Assembly: GCF_034424525.1 (NCBI RefSeq)
Contig: NZ_CP139979.1
Location: 4,797,501-4,861,500 of the forward strand
DNA length: 64,000 nucleotides
Source: Sphingobium yanoikuyae
Lineage (GTDB): Bacteria; Pseudomonadota; Alphaproteobacteria; Sphingomonadales; Sphingomonadaceae
Direction of reading: 5' to 3'
The translations under genes and the position numbers were made by a program. Below are positions 24,904 to 33,909 of the stretch, piece after piece. The notes beneath the pieces are model-generated. The model was not told the origin of the DNA, ran no database searches, and saw only the letters and a program-made list of their open reading frames with translations. How positions within the stretch are numbered: position 1 is the first letter of the stretch; every line of letters begins with the position of its first letter.

Positions 24904-26470
24904 CCCACTCGATCGTGCCGGGGGGCTTGCTGGTGTAGTCATAGACCACCCGGTTAATGCCCTTCACCTCATTGATGATGCGGGTCGCGACGCGGCTGAG
25001 GAAGGCGGCGTCGAAGGGGTAGATGTCGGCGGTCATGCCGTCGGTCGAGGTGACCGCGCGCACCGCACAGACGCTGTCATAGGTGCGGTGGTCGCCCATC
25101 ACGCCGACGGTGCGGACCGGCAGCAGCACGGCAAAGGCCTGCCAGATCGCGTCGTAGAGGCCGGCGTTGCGGATTTCCTCCAGATAGATGAAGTCCGCCT
25201 TGCGCAATATGTCGCAGCGTTCCTTGGTCACTTCGCCGGGGATGCGGATGGCAAGGCCCGGCCCAGGGAAGGGATGGCGGCCGACGAAAATGTCGGGCAG
25301 GCCCAGTTCCTTGCCCAGCACGCGCACTTCGTCCTTGAACAATTCACGTAGCGGCTCGACCAGCTTCATGTTCATGCGTTCGGGCAGGCCGCCGACATTA
25401 TGGTGCGACTTGATCGTCACGGAAGGCCCGCCGGTGAAGCTGACCGATTCGATGACGTCGGGATAGAGGGTGCCCTGCGCCAGGAAGTCGGCGCCGCCGA
25501 TCTTGGCGGCTTCTTCCTCGAACACGGCGATAAATTCGCCGCCGATGAACTTGCGCTTCTTTTCCGGATCGGTGAGGCCGGCGAGGCCGCCCAGGAAGCG
25601 TTCCTCGGCGTTCACATGCACCAGCTTGATGCCATAATGTTCGCGGAACAGGCTGACGACCTGCTCGGCTTCGCCCAGGCGCATCAGGCCATGGTCAACG
25701 AACACGCAGGTCAGCTGATCGCCGATCGCTTCATGAATGAGGACCGCCGCCACCGCGCTGTCGACGCCGCCCGACAGACCGCAAATGACCCGGCCATTGC
25801 CGACCTGTTCGCGAATCTCGGCAATCTTGACCTGCCGGAACTCGGCCATGGTCCAGTCGCCGGCGAGGCCGCAGACATGGCGGACGAAATTGGCGATCAG
25901 CTTACCACCGTCGGGCGTGTGCACGACTTCGGGGTGGAACTGCGTGCCGTAGAATTTCCGTTCCTCGTCGGCGATCACCGCGAAGGGCGCGCCGTCCGAC
26001 ACGGCCACGATCTTGAAGCCGGGCGCGAATTTCGTGACCTTGTCACCATGGCTCATCCACACCTGATGCCGCTCGCCGACTTCCCACAGTCCGTCGAACA
26101 GGGCGCAGGGTTCGGTCACGGTCAGGAAGGCGCGGCCAAATTCGCCGCCTTCGCCGGTCTCGTGACCGGGGCGCACTTCGCCGCCCAACTGATGGCTCAT
26201 CACCTGCTGGCCGTAGCAGATGCCCAGGATCGGCACGCCGGCGTCGAACAGGGCCTGCGGCGCACGCGGGCTGCCTTCCTCCGGCACGCCGGCGGGCGAA
26301 CCGGACAGGATGATGCCCTTGGGCTTCATGCGGTCGAACGCGGCCTGGGCCTGGGTGAAGGGGGCGATCTCGGAATAGACGCCGGCTTCGCGCACGCGCC
26401 GGGCGATGAGCTGAGTCACCTGGCTGCCGAAGTCCACGATAAGGATGGAATCCTGAAGGGGCAGCGTCAT
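24899..26470 (-). CDS. guaA: GMP synthase (glutamine-hydrolysing)
   Basis: Converts XMP to GMP. The 523-residue product has an N-terminal class I glutamine amidotransferase (nucleophile C in LGICYGQQV near residue 86, the His/Glu pair in TQFHPEVVH), the ATP-pyrophosphatase P-loop [10 protein letters not shown] near residue 232, and the C-terminal dimerisation domain ending in PPGTIEWE, the invariant tail. Length and order are normal. Its 3' end forms part of a hairpin shared with the convergent LysR gene. Confidence 0.98.
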   Translation of the reverse strand: MTLPLQDSILIVDFGSQVTQLIARRVREAGVYSEIAPFTQAQAAFDRMKPKGIILSGSPAGVPEEGSPRAPQALFDAGVPILGICYGQQVMSHQLGGEVRPGHETGEGGEFGRAFLTVTEPCALFDGLWEVGERHQVWMSHGDKVTKFAPGFKIVAVSDGAPFAVIADEERKFYGTQFHPEVVHTPDGGKLIANFVRHVCGLAGDWTMAEFRQVKIAEIREQVGNGRVICGLSGGVDSAVAAVLIHEAIGDQLTCVFVDHGLMRLGEAEQVVSLFREHYGIKLVHVNAEERFLGGLAGLTDPEKKRKFIGGEFIAVFEEEAAKIGGADFLAQGTLYPDVIESVSFTGGPSVTIKSHHNVGGLPERMNMKLVEPLRELFKDEVRVLGKELGLPDIFVGRHPFPGPGLAIRIPGEVTKERCDILRKADFIYLEEIRNAGLYDAIWQAFAVLLPVRTVGVMGDHRTYDSVCAVRAVTSTDGMTADIYPFDAAFLSRVATRIINEVKGINRVVYDYTSKPPGTIEWE

Positions 26471-26554
26471 CGAATCGCCTTTATATCGAGCGTGGGAAGG
26501 GATTCGCGCCCGGTTAGTCGCACCGCCCCGATATGTCCAGTTTTCCCGGTTCAG

Positions 26555-26651
26555 AGCATCATCCGATTAGGGTAAATCGGATGATGCTGTGATTTCCTTT
26601 TGTTTGCCGCATTCTGCGAGTCGTCGGCTGTTCCAGCCGACTTCAGAATGC
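26555..26651. repeat. Two-hairpin intergenic repeat with AGAGC/GCTCTAG ends
   Basis: First hairpin: AGCATCATCCGATT (26555-26568) and AATCGGATGATGCT (26575-26588), a perfect 14-base pair. Second: GCATTCTG...CAGAATGC enclosing GTCGGCTG ttc CAGCCGAC. The element starts with CAGAGC and ends with GCTCTAG, like the one at 21470. It sits between guaA and the exporter gene, where it could also act as a terminator. Confidence 0.72.
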
Positions 26652-26652
26652 T

Positions 26653-27888
26653 CTAGGCCGGCGCATGGCCATCCTGTTTGCGTCCCGCTGCGCGGCCGAG
26701 CAGGGCGGCGCCGGCGAGCACCAGCGCCGCGATCAGGAAGGCGCTGCCGATGAAGGGCAGGATCGGGCGGGTGCCGACCGAGGCGGAATAGACCGCGCCG
26801 AAGAATAGCGGGGAGACAATGCCGGCGATCGCGCCGACACTGTTGTTGGCGCCCTGCAACTGGCCCTGTTCGCTTTCGGAGACGCGCTGCGTCATCAGCG
26901 ACTGGATGGTCGGCATGGCGAGGCCCCAGAGCGCATTGGGGAACATGGCGGCGACGAACAGCCAGCCGGTGGGGGCCAGGCCCATGGCGGCGATGCCGAC
27001 CGCGCCGAAGCCGAGGCCCACGACCATCGTCGTGCGATCGCCCAGCCGCTTGACGACCGGGCCGACCAGCAGGCCCTGCACCGCCATGTCGAGCAGGCCG
27101 ACCATCGCCAGCAGGGTGCCGACCTGCCAGGCGCCCCAGCCATAGCGGTCGCCGGCATAGAGGACGAACACGGCCGAGAAGAGATGATGGGCGAAATAGA
27201 GGAGGAAGTTGACGATCGCGAGGCTCGACAATTCGGGGTGCGAGCGCAGCAATTGCAGCGCGCCGAAAGGATTGGCGCGGCGCCAGCTGAAGGCCATGCG
27301 CTTTTCCGGGGCGAGCGATTCCGGCAGCACGATGAGGCCATAAAGGAAGGCGAGGCCGGACAGACCCGCCGCCGCCCAGAAGGGCGCGCGGTGCGAGATT
27401 TCGCCCAGCACCCCGCCCAGCAGCGGCCCGGCGACGAAGCCCGCGCTGAACGCTGCGCCGATCAGGCCATAGCCGCGCGCCCGGCCCTCGGGCGGGGTGA
27501 TGTCGGCCATATAGGCGAAGGTGGAGGTGAAGCTGGACGAGGTGATGCCGGCAAGGATGCGGCCCAGCGCCAGCCACCAGAGATTGGGCGCCAGCGCCAT
27601 CAGCACATAGTCGAGCGCCAGCCCCGCGACCGAGATCAGGATCACCGGCCGGCGCCCGAAGCGATCGGACAGCGAGCCGATCACCGGCGAGCAGAGAAAC
27701 TGCATCGCTGCCCAGAGCGCGACGAACAGGCCATTCCACAGGCCCGCGCTGGTGCTGGAGCCGGACAATGTCTCGATCAGCTGCGGCAGCACCGGAATGA
27801 CGATGCCCATTGACATGACGTCGAGCAGCGCCGTCACCAGGATGAAGGCGATGGCGGCGGTGCGGCGCGGATGGGCGGGGGCGGTCAT
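26653..27888 (-). CDS. MFS drug exporter, TetA-like
   Basis: A 411-residue major facilitator protein with 12 membrane segments. It has the MFS motif A in GSLSDRFGRRPVIL near residue 70, the antiporter motif C-like GPLLGGVLGE near 150, and WNGLFVALWAAMQFLCSPVIG, features of the TCR/Tet (DHA1) group. Resistance to tetracycline itself cannot be assumed; many chromosomal members export other compounds. The start MTAPAHPRR is used; the longer frame upstream is not hydrophobic. No TetR regulator gene is adjacent. Confidence 0.9.
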   Translation of the reverse strand: MTAPAHPRRTAAIAFILVTALLDVMSMGIVIPVLPQLIETLSGSSTSAGLWNGLFVALWAAMQFLCSPVIGSLSDRFGRRPVILISVAGLALDYVLMALAPNLWWLALGRILAGITSSSFTSTFAYMADITPPEGRARGYGLIGAAFSAGFVAGPLLGGVLGEISHRAPFWAAAGLSGLAFLYGLIVLPESLAPEKRMAFSWRRANPFGALQLLRSHPELSSLAIVNFLLYFAHHLFSAVFVLYAGDRYGWGAWQVGTLLAMVGLLDMAVQGLLVGPVVKRLGDRTTMVVGLGFGAVGIAAMGLAPTGWLFVAAMFPNALWGLAMPTIQSLMTQRVSESEQGQLQGANNSVGAIAGIVSPLFFGAVYSASVGTRPILPFIGSAFLIAALVLAGAALLGRAAGRKQDGHAPA

Positions 27889-27987
27889 GGCGCAGGCGCT
27901 ATCCTGCCGGGATGGCGATGCCAAGCGCGATGGCGCGATGGCGCGATGTTCAGGCATGGGGCGCCGTTTCAGCATGTCTGACGCCCC

Positions 27988-28020
27988 AAAAAAAAAAGGG
28001 CCGCCCCGGCGGGACGGCCC
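27988..28020 (-). terminator. Strong intrinsic terminator of the Gln-rich microgene
   Basis: On the minus strand the stem GGGCCGTCCC / GGGGCGGCCC is followed by ten consecutive T residues (complement of 27988-27997). It lies about 30 bases after the stop of the 49-residue gene at 28050. The presence of a strong terminator supports that short gene being a real transcription unit. Confidence 0.88.
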
Positions 28021-28049
28021 CAGCTCATGCTATGGGATGCATGAAGGGA

Positions 28050-28199
28050 TCAGCGCTGCTCGCGATCCTGATTGTCGCGGCGTTCCTGCTGGCCGCCGCC
28101 CTGCTGGCGACGCTGTTCATCCTGTTGGTTCTGCTGGTCGGGCTTGCCGGGCTGACCGCCCTGCTGACCGGGATTCTGGTTCTGGTTCTGGTTTGCCAT
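28050..28199 (-). CDS. Gln-rich 49-residue microprotein
   Basis: A very short gene starting MANQNQNQNPGQQGG and ending RRDNQDREQR. It is made almost only of Q, N, G, R, D, E, P and K, so it is hydrophilic and certainly disordered when alone. AGGAGAG stands upstream of the ATG at good spacing, and a strong terminator follows the stop. I do not recognise a defined family; similar small Q/N-rich stress-type peptides occur in sphingomonads as I recall. The opposite strand reads as a hydrophobic peptide, which I treat as its shadow. Confidence 0.72.
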   Translation of the reverse strand: MANQNQNQNPGQQGGQPGKPDQQNQQDEQRRQQGGGQQERRDNQDREQR

Positions 28200-28453
28200 C
28201 TCACACTCTCCTAACGGGCATCATAACCCGCCTGCGCTCAACTTGGGCCGGCGCAGCGATGTTCCGAAAAATCATGCTGATCGAAATCAAGTCCGCCACA
28301 AGTTGCGGACAAGCTGCCATATTTCCTGTGTCTCGCCCAAAATTGGATCGATCGGAACGCCTGATGCGGCGATGGCGTCATGAGACTGTCCTGTCGGCTT
28401 GCGCGGCGGTGAGCTTGGGCTAGTCTGCGCCCGTCCACAGCAGGAGAGCGCCG

Positions 28454-29365
28454 ATGACCACCGATCGCGATGATGTGCCGTCCCCCGTCGAGCGGCTGGC
28501 GGAGGATCGCAACTGGATCGCCTCGACCGGGCTCAGCCGGCGTCACATCCTGGCCGGGGGCGCCTTTGCCGCCGGTTTCGCCGCCGCCTGCCAGCCGGTC
28601 GCGGCCAGCACCATCCAGACCCCGGCCGATGGGCTGGTGGAGGAAGCCGTCTCGATCCCGACCAGCGACGGTTTTGCCATGCCCGGCTTCGTCGCCCGGC
28701 CGGCGGGCAAGCAGAAGGCGCCGGTGATCGTCGTCGTGCATGAGATTTTCGGCGTCCATGAATGGGTGCGCGACATGTGCCGGCGCTTCGCGAAAGCGGG
28801 CTATCATGCCGTCGCGCCGGATCTGTTCGCCCGCCATGGCGATGCGACCAAGATCAGCGACTTCAAGCAATTGGTGGCGGAGATCGTGAGCAAGGCGCCC
28901 GATGCGCAGGTCTTGTCCGACATCGATGCCACTTATGCCTTTGCCGGCGCCCATGGCGGCGACGCGTCGCGGCGCGGCATTACCGGCTTCTGCTGGGGTG
29001 GCCGGGTGGTCTGGCTCTACGCCGCGCACAGCGCCGCGCTCGACGCCGGCGTCGCCTTCTATGGCCGGCTCGTGACCCAGAAGAACGACCTCCAGACCCT
29101 GTCTGTGATCGAGGAGGTGGGGCAGCTCAAGGCGCCGGTGCTCGGCCAATATGGCGAGCTGGACAAGGGCATACCCCAGGCCGATGTCGAGGCGATGCGC
29201 GGCGCGCTCAAGGCGGCGGGCAAGTCGCCGCCCGATGCGATCACGGTCCATGCCGGCGCCGACCATGGTTTCATGGCCGATTATCGGCCCAGCTATAATG
29301 AAGCAGCGGCGAAGGCCGCCTGGACCGAAACGGTCGGCTGGTTCGACAAATATGTGAAGGGGTGA
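28454..29365 (+). CDS. Tat-exported dienelactone hydrolase family protein
   Basis: A 303-residue alpha/beta hydrolase of the dienelactone hydrolase family. A twin-arginine signal is visible (LSRRHILAGGAFAAGF near residue 28, with a Cys just after), so it is a periplasmic or lipid-attached form. Catalytic residues: Glu in HEIFGVH near residue 99, Cys nucleophile in GFCWGGRV near 180 and His in AGADHGF near 275. The family hydrolyses lactones and related esters; the substrate here is unknown. CAGGAGAG precedes the ATG. Confidence 0.9.
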   Translation: MTTDRDDVPSPVERLAEDRNWIASTGLSRRHILAGGAFAAGFAAACQPVAASTIQTPADGLVEEAVSIPTSDGFAMPGFVARPAGKQKAPVIVVVHEIFGVHEWVRDMCRRFAKAGYHAVAPDLFARHGDATKISDFKQLVAEIVSKAPDAQVLSDIDATYAFAGAHGGDASRRGITGFCWGGRVVWLYAAHSAALDAGVAFYGRLVTQKNDLQTLSVIEEVGQLKAPVLGQYGELDKGIPQADVEAMRGALKAAGKSPPDAITVHAGADHGFMADYRPSYNEAAAKAAWTETVGWFDKYVKG

Positions 29366-29389
29366 CCGGCACCCCTTCGCCGTTGCGCC

Positions 29390-29923
29390 TTATTTCTGCT
29401 TCATCGCCTCGACGGCAGCCAGCGTGCTCTTCACATGGCCGGCATAGCTCATCTCGCTATGGACGAAGGCGATGCGGCCGCTGGGCGCGATCACATAGGA
29501 GGTGCGGTCGGTCATGCCCGGCCGCATCTTGAGCGCGACATCATAGCCCGACACGATGTTCGGCCCGGCCGAGGCGACCGCGAACTTGCCGGCGCATTCC
29601 TTGGTGGAGAAGGCGACCAGATCGTCGACCGGATCGGCCGACATGCCGATCACGGTGGCGCCCGCCGCCTTGAACTTGTCGATATTCTCCGCGAACTCGC
29701 GGGCCTCGGCGGAACAGCCCGGCGTGAAGGCCTTGGGGAAGAAATAGAGGACCACCGGCCCGCGCTTCAACTGATGCGACAGGGTGACGGTGAAGGTCTT
29801 GCCGGCCAGCGCGCCGCGGGTGGTGAATTCCGGCGCCTTGGCGCCGACCGCCAGTGCCGCCATGCTGCCCTGCGTGCCCAGGGCTGCGGCCGCCAGGGCC
29901 AGGATGATCTTCGCGCTCTTCAT
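29390..29923 (-). CDS. Exported peroxiredoxin (Bcp/PrxQ type)
   Basis: A 177-residue thiol peroxidase with a signal peptide (cleaved near SMAAL), so it probably detoxifies peroxides in the periplasm. The peroxidatic cysteine is in PKAFTPGCSAEA (PxxxTxxC) near residue 70; a second Cys in KECAGKF near 111 could resolve it. GMSADPVDD is typical. It is convergent with the dienelactone hydrolase gene and followed by the VOC gene's start upstream on the same strand. Confidence 0.9.
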   Translation of the reverse strand: MKSAKIILALAAAALGTQGSMAALAVGAKAPEFTTRGALAGKTFTVTLSHQLKRGPVVLYFFPKAFTPGCSAEAREFAENIDKFKAAGATVIGMSADPVDDLVAFSTKECAGKFAVASAGPNIVSGYDVALKMRPGMTDRTSYVIAPSGRIAFVHSEMSYAGHVKSTLAAVEAMKQK

Positions 29924-29944
29924 AATCTAGCTCCCATGGGTCGG

Positions 29945-30337
29945 TCAGGCGGCGGGGGTGGGCGGTTCCCACAATTCGATGGCATTGCCCTCGGGATCAT
30001 GGATGCGGGCAAAGCGCCCGACATCGGGATGATCCCATTCGGGCTTGGTGATGGCCTCAACGTCCGCCGCGCGCAAGTCCGCCAGCAGCCCGTCGAGATC
30101 GGACACGCGCAGATTGATCATGAAGCTCTTGTCGGCGGCGAAATAGTCGCTGTCCTGCTTGAACGGCGAAAAGACCATCGGCCCGCCTAGCGTCTGCCAG
30201 ACATATTCGTTGACCGCCGGAATGTCGGGATCGGCGCTGCATCCGCCGCCGACGCCAAGATGGGTGCGATACCAGGCGGACAGCGCCTGCGGATCACGCG
30301 CGCGAAAGAAAAGTCCGCCCATTCCCAGGACCGGCAT
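29945..30337 (-). CDS. VOC (glyoxalase-like) family protein
   Basis: A 130-residue single-module VOC protein (vicinal oxygen chelate fold). It shows FFRARDPQALSAWYRTHLG, a central FMINLRVSDLDGLLADL and the closing RIHDPEGNAIELWEPP, whose Glu would bind metal. The start MPVLGMGG has an excellent GAGGAGGGATGCC ribosome site; the upstream extension is rejected. The substrate is unknown: glyoxalase, antibiotic-binding and dioxygenase proteins share this fold. Confidence 0.9.
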   Translation of the reverse strand: MPVLGMGGLFFRARDPQALSAWYRTHLGVGGGCSADPDIPAVNEYVWQTLGGPMVFSPFKQDSDYFAADKSFMINLRVSDLDGLLADLRAADVEAITKPEWDHPDVGRFARIHDPEGNAIELWEPPTPAA

Positions 30338-30438
30338 GGCATCCCTCCTCGATTGTCTCTGTGGTGATAGCATGGCTGCGATGGCCGGTCACGCGGGGGT
30401 TGGGGGAACCCGATGCCGCCCTGCCGGGTTGGCATCGC

Positions 30439-30945
30439 ATGCGTAACCATTTCCTCCTCGCCCTTCCGCTGCTGCTGCTCGCCGGTTGCGGCAGCAAGGA
30501 ACAGAATCAGTCCGGCATGGTCACCAACATCCTGGACCAGGCCTTGCCCAGCACGCGCGATGTCCCGCCCGGCGCCAACGCCATCACCCCGGTCGAGCCT
30601 GCGCCCGACCTGCCGGTGGCCAAGGGCGACGCGATCCACGCCAACGCGATCCCGATCGCGTTGCAGGGGCGCTGGACCGGTACCAATGAGCGCTGCGGCG
30701 ACCGGGCGGCGGCCCAGGCGCTGGAACTGACCGCGGCCAGCCTGATCTTCCACGAGAGCGTCGGCACGGTGCAGCGTGTCACGCGCGAGGGGGAGGGGCG
30801 GCTGGCGGTCGTTGCCAATTTCACGGGGGAGGGCGAAAGCTGGACCCGGACATTGATGCTGCGTCCCTCGACCGATGGGCAGCAGCTTACCATCACCAAT
30901 GACGGCACGGCGATCGTGCGCAAGCGCTGCACCCCGGCCGCCTGA
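30439..30945 (+). CDS. Predicted lipoprotein, unknown
   Basis: A 168-residue lipoprotein with signal sequence and lipobox LLLLAGC at residues 10-16, hence attached to a membrane by Cys16. The mature part has a flexible, proline-rich section (residues 30-65) and a small beta domain from 68 on ([16 protein letters not shown] ... [15 protein letters not shown]), with two further cysteines that may pair. No family recognised. It lies 40 bases before recF on the same strand. Confidence 0.78.
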   Translation: MRNHFLLALPLLLLAGCGSKEQNQSGMVTNILDQALPSTRDVPPGANAITPVEPAPDLPVAKGDAIHANAIPIALQGRWTGTNERCGDRAAAQALELTAASLIFHESVGTVQRVTREGEGRLAVVANFTGEGESWTRTLMLRPSTDGQQLTITNDGTAIVRKRCTPAA

Positions 30946-30985
30946 ACCGCTTCCCCCGGCGCGCAGTCCTCGCTACAGCGGCGCG

Positions 30986-32059
30986 ATGATCGGCCGCCTC
31001 ACCCTGAGTGATTTCCGCAACCATGCGGACGCGCTGATCGTGCCCGACCAGCCGTTCGTCCTGCTGACCGGCGATAATGGCGCGGGCAAGACCAACATAT
31101 TGGAAGCGGTATCGATGCTGGCGCCCGGCCGGGGGCTGCGCGGCGCGGCACTGCGGGCGATGACGCGGCAGGATGGCGGCGGCAGCTTCGGCATCGCGGC
31201 GGAGGTGGATGGCGTGGTGCTGGGCACCGGCGTCAGCGCGGATGCGCCCGACCGGCGGCAGGTGCGGATCGGCGGTGTCGCCTCGTCCGCCAATGCGCTG
31301 GCCGATCATCTCTCGATCGTCTGGTTGACGCCGGCGATGGACCGGCTGTTCCTCGACAGTCCTGGCGGTCGCCGCCGCTTCCTCGATCGCCTCACCCTGG
31401 CGCTCCATCCCGGCCATGCCGCGCACAGCGCCCGCTATGAAGCGGCGATGCGCGCGCGCAACCGGCTGCTGACCGATCTGCGCCGGGCGGACCCGGCATG
31501 GATCGGCGCGCTGGAGGCGCAGATGGACGAGCATGGCACGGCGCTCGCCGCTGCCCGCGCCGATCTGGTCGCGCGCCTCAACCGGCAATTGGTCGATCAG
31601 CCCGACGAGCCCTTCGCCCGGCCCCTCATCCGAATCGCGCGGGAGGATGGTGCCAGCGACGAACCGTTCGGCCAGCGGCTTGCCCGCGAGCGGCGACGCG
31701 ATGCCGCGGCCGGCCGCACCCTGTCGGGGCCGCATCGTCATGATCTGGATGTCATCCACATCGCCAAGAATCAGGCGGCGGCGCTCTGTTCGACCGGCGA
31801 GCAGAAGGCGCTGCTGCTCTCGATCCTGCTGGCGCATGCGGCTCTGGTGTCGGCTGATCGCGGCCAGCCGCCGGTGCTTCTGCTCGACGAAGTGGCGGCG
31901 CATCTCGACCCGTCGCGACGAGCTGCGCTGTTCGACCGATTGCGTGAAACCGGCGGCCAGGTCTGGATGACCGGCACGGAAGATAGTCTTTTCAACGAGT
32001 TGAACGGTGCAACCCGGCTCCATGTAACGGCCGGGCATGTTTTTCGTTCCGCAGCATGA
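30986..32059 (+). CDS. recF: DNA replication and repair protein RecF
   Basis: SMC-like ATPase that loads RecA at gaps. The 357-residue product has the Walker [10 protein letters not shown] near residue 30, [13 protein letters not shown] in the middle, the signature [17 protein letters not shown] near 272, and Walker [14 protein letters not shown] near 300. I start it at [13 protein letters not shown]. It is not next to dnaN here; dnaN is about 10.6 kb downstream. Confidence 0.96.
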   Translation: MIGRLTLSDFRNHADALIVPDQPFVLLTGDNGAGKTNILEAVSMLAPGRGLRGAALRAMTRQDGGGSFGIAAEVDGVVLGTGVSADAPDRRQVRIGGVASSANALADHLSIVWLTPAMDRLFLDSPGGRRRFLDRLTLALHPGHAAHSARYEAAMRARNRLLTDLRRADPAWIGALEAQMDEHGTALAAARADLVARLNRQLVDQPDEPFARPLIRIAREDGASDEPFGQRLARERRRDAAAGRTLSGPHRHDLDVIHIAKNQAAALCSTGEQKALLLSILLAHAALVSADRGQPPVLLLDEVAAHLDPSRRAALFDRLRETGGQVWMTGTEDSLFNELNGATRLHVTAGHVFRSAA

Positions 32060-32166
32060 CGCATCGCAGCAACGACTCATCGCTCGGTGGTTTTCAAGAC
32101 GAACGGCGTCTGCCCTAAGGAGGTCATCGGGGATTATACCTACCTACAAGTCGGGGGTCGCAAGGA

Positions 32167-32700
32167 ATGATCGGTGGTTTTCGCGCGCTGTTCGCAGCCG
32201 CCATGCTTGCGCTCGGTGCCTTCTCTGCCGTTCCCGCCACCGCCGGTGTCCTGCAATGCGCCCCCTTCGCCCGCGAAGTCTCCGGCATCGAGATTTTCGG
32301 CAATGCCAACACCTGGTGGAACCAGGCCGCCGGTCGCTACGACCGTGGCCATGAGCCCCGCGTCGGCGCCGTCCTCTCCTTCGCGTCCAGCCGCGCCATG
32401 CCGGTCGGCCATGTCGCCATGGTCAGCAAGATCGTCAATGATCGCGAAGTGCTGCTGACCCACGCCAATTGGTCCTATCGTGGCGGTGTCGAGCGCAATG
32501 TCCGCGCCATCGACGTGTCGCCCAACAATGACTGGACCGACGTGCGCGTATGGTATGGCCCGATCGGCGACGTCGGTCTGCGTTCGAACCCGACCAACGG
32601 CTTCATCTATGCCGACAAGCCGGAAATCGATCAGCCGGTCCAGATCGCCCTGGCCGATCGCGCCACCGCCGGCACCGACAGCGCCAAGGGTGCTTTCTGA
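32167..32700 (+). CDS. Exported CHAP-domain protein 1
   Basis: A 177-residue exported protein with a CHAP cysteine peptidase/amidase fold. After a signal peptide (cleaved near ATAGV) the catalytic Cys is in LQCAPFARE, the His in VGHVAMVS near 81 and a polar residue in HANWS near 101. The short form fits peptidoglycan-cutting or cell-wall-related enzymes. It is paired with a second CHAP gene just downstream; the shared blocks IEIFGNANTWW and SNPTNGFIY show duplication. Confidence 0.85.
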   Translation: MIGGFRALFAAAMLALGAFSAVPATAGVLQCAPFAREVSGIEIFGNANTWWNQAAGRYDRGHEPRVGAVLSFASSRAMPVGHVAMVSKIVNDREVLLTHANWSYRGGVERNVRAIDVSPNNDWTDVRVWYGPIGDVGLRSNPTNGFIYADKPEIDQPVQIALADRATAGTDSAKGAF

Positions 32701-32780
32701 GCCGTTAACCCAATCCTTACGGATGGGGCTCTAGGGTCGATCGCGGTGGGGCGATACTCGACGCTTAGAGGTCGCATTAA

Positions 32781-33536
32781 ATGTTTCGATATGTCCGCTG
32801 GATGGCTTTGCTGTCCGGCCTGACGGCGGCGCCCGTGCTGGGCGCCACGGCGCTGCAGTGCGTTCCTTATGCGCGCATCGTGTCGGGCGTGGAAATCTAT
32901 GGTGATGCGCTGACCTGGTGGGACCAGGCGCAGGATCATTACAAGCGCGGCAGCATCCCAAAAAAGGGCGCGGTGCTCGCCTTCCGGCCCGTCGGGCCGA
33001 TGACCCTGGGCCATGTCGCCGTGGTCAGCCGGATATTGGATGATCGCCGCGTGCTGATCCGCCACGCCAACTGGTCGTCGCCTGGTGCGATCGAGGAGGA
33101 TGTGCTGGCGATCGACGTGTCGGACGCGGGCGACTGGAGCCAGGTGCGCGTCTGGCACAGCCCGACCGGGCAGATGGGCGCCCGCATCAACCCGACCTTC
33201 GGCTTCATCTATCCGGCCAAGGCGAAACTGCATCCCTTCACGCCGGATCCGGCGCTGGGCAGCAGCCTTCGCTATGCCAGCGCTGGGGCCGGCACAGGCG
33301 ATGGTGAGGACGGTGCGGAGGCTGCGCCGCTGCCCAGGGCGGCGACACGGATGGCGTCGGTCCAGACGCATGCGATGGTGGCGGCGGTTTCGCCCAAGCC
33401 TGCTGCGCCCCGGCGCAAGGCGGCGCCCCGTATCGAGGCGGACCCGTTCATCATCGAATATGCGGACAACAGCCCGTCGGATCGCTCGCTGGGCGACGTC
33501 ATCGCCGACGTGAAGCGCGAATCCCTGATGAACTGA
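32781..33536 (+). CDS. Exported CHAP-domain protein 2 with C-terminal tail
   Basis: A 251-residue paralog of the upstream gene. It has the same CHAP core (Cys in LQCVPYARI, His in LGHVAVVS, HANWSS, NPTFGFIYPAK) and adds a roughly 90-residue tail rich in Ala, Pro and Lys/Arg, ending IIEYADNSPSDRSLGD. The N terminus (MFRYVRWMALLSGLTAAPVLG) is a signal peptide. The low-complexity tail may bind the cell wall or a partner. About 80 bases separate the two CHAP genes. Confidence 0.85.
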   Translation: MFRYVRWMALLSGLTAAPVLGATALQCVPYARIVSGVEIYGDALTWWDQAQDHYKRGSIPKKGAVLAFRPVGPMTLGHVAVVSRILDDRRVLIRHANWSSPGAIEEDVLAIDVSDAGDWSQVRVWHSPTGQMGARINPTFGFIYPAKAKLHPFTPDPALGSSLRYASAGAGTGDGEDGAEAAPLPRAATRMASVQTHAMVAAVSPKPAAPRRKAAPRIEADPFIIEYADNSPSDRSLGDVIADVKRESLMN

Positions 33537-33564
33537 CCGGCCCCCGCGATCGAGCGGGGACCGG
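33537..33564. terminator. Hairpin between the convergent CHAP and DUF3297 genes
   Basis: CCGGCCCCCGC pairs with GCGGGGACCGG around a GATCGA loop (one bulge). It lies in the short gap between two convergent genes and has no long T-run, so it may act in both directions with modest efficiency. Confidence 0.5.
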
Positions 33565-33574
33565 CCTTATCTGC

Positions 33575-33853
33575 TTATTCGGCGTCGGCGGCCTTGTCGC
33601 CCTCGGCGCCTTCGGCCGGGTTTTCGAACCAGGCCTCGACTTCACCCGACAGCTTGATGGTCAGCGGGTTGCCATGACGGTCGCGGGTCTTGCCGGCGGC
33701 GACGCGAATCCAGCCCTCGGAAATCGAATATTCTTCCACATCCTTGCGCTCGCGGCCCTTGAAACGGATGCCGATGCCGCGTTGCAGCACCTCCATGTCG
33801 AAATGGGGGCTGCGCGGGTTGGTGGACAGATGGTCGGGGGGCGTGTCGCTCAT
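33575..33853 (-). CDS. DUF3297 family protein
   Basis: A 92-residue soluble protein with the DUF3297 pattern: RSPHFDMEVLQRGIGIRFKGRERKDVEEYS near the N terminus and VAAGKTRDRHGNPLTIKLSG in the middle. Function unknown. The last 15 residues are acidic low complexity (EGAEGDKAADAE). Nothing nearby indicates its role. Confidence 0.93.
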   Translation of the reverse strand: MSDTPPDHLSTNPRSPHFDMEVLQRGIGIRFKGRERKDVEEYSISEGWIRVAAGKTRDRHGNPLTIKLSGEVEAWFENPAEGAEGDKAADAE

Positions 33854-33909
33854 GATCTCAATTTCCCTGAAAATGCTGCGCAGCGCCTACTCTTTCCTGC
33901 CCGCAGGCG

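Noticed and set aside
26653..27888. Tetracycline resistance gene
   Set aside because: TetA-like MFS family only; no TetR partner and no mobile context.
28036..28214. Hydrophobic plus-strand peptide resembling a transmembrane protein
   Set aside because: It mirrors the Q/N codons of the minus-strand microgene, which has the better ribosome site and the terminator.
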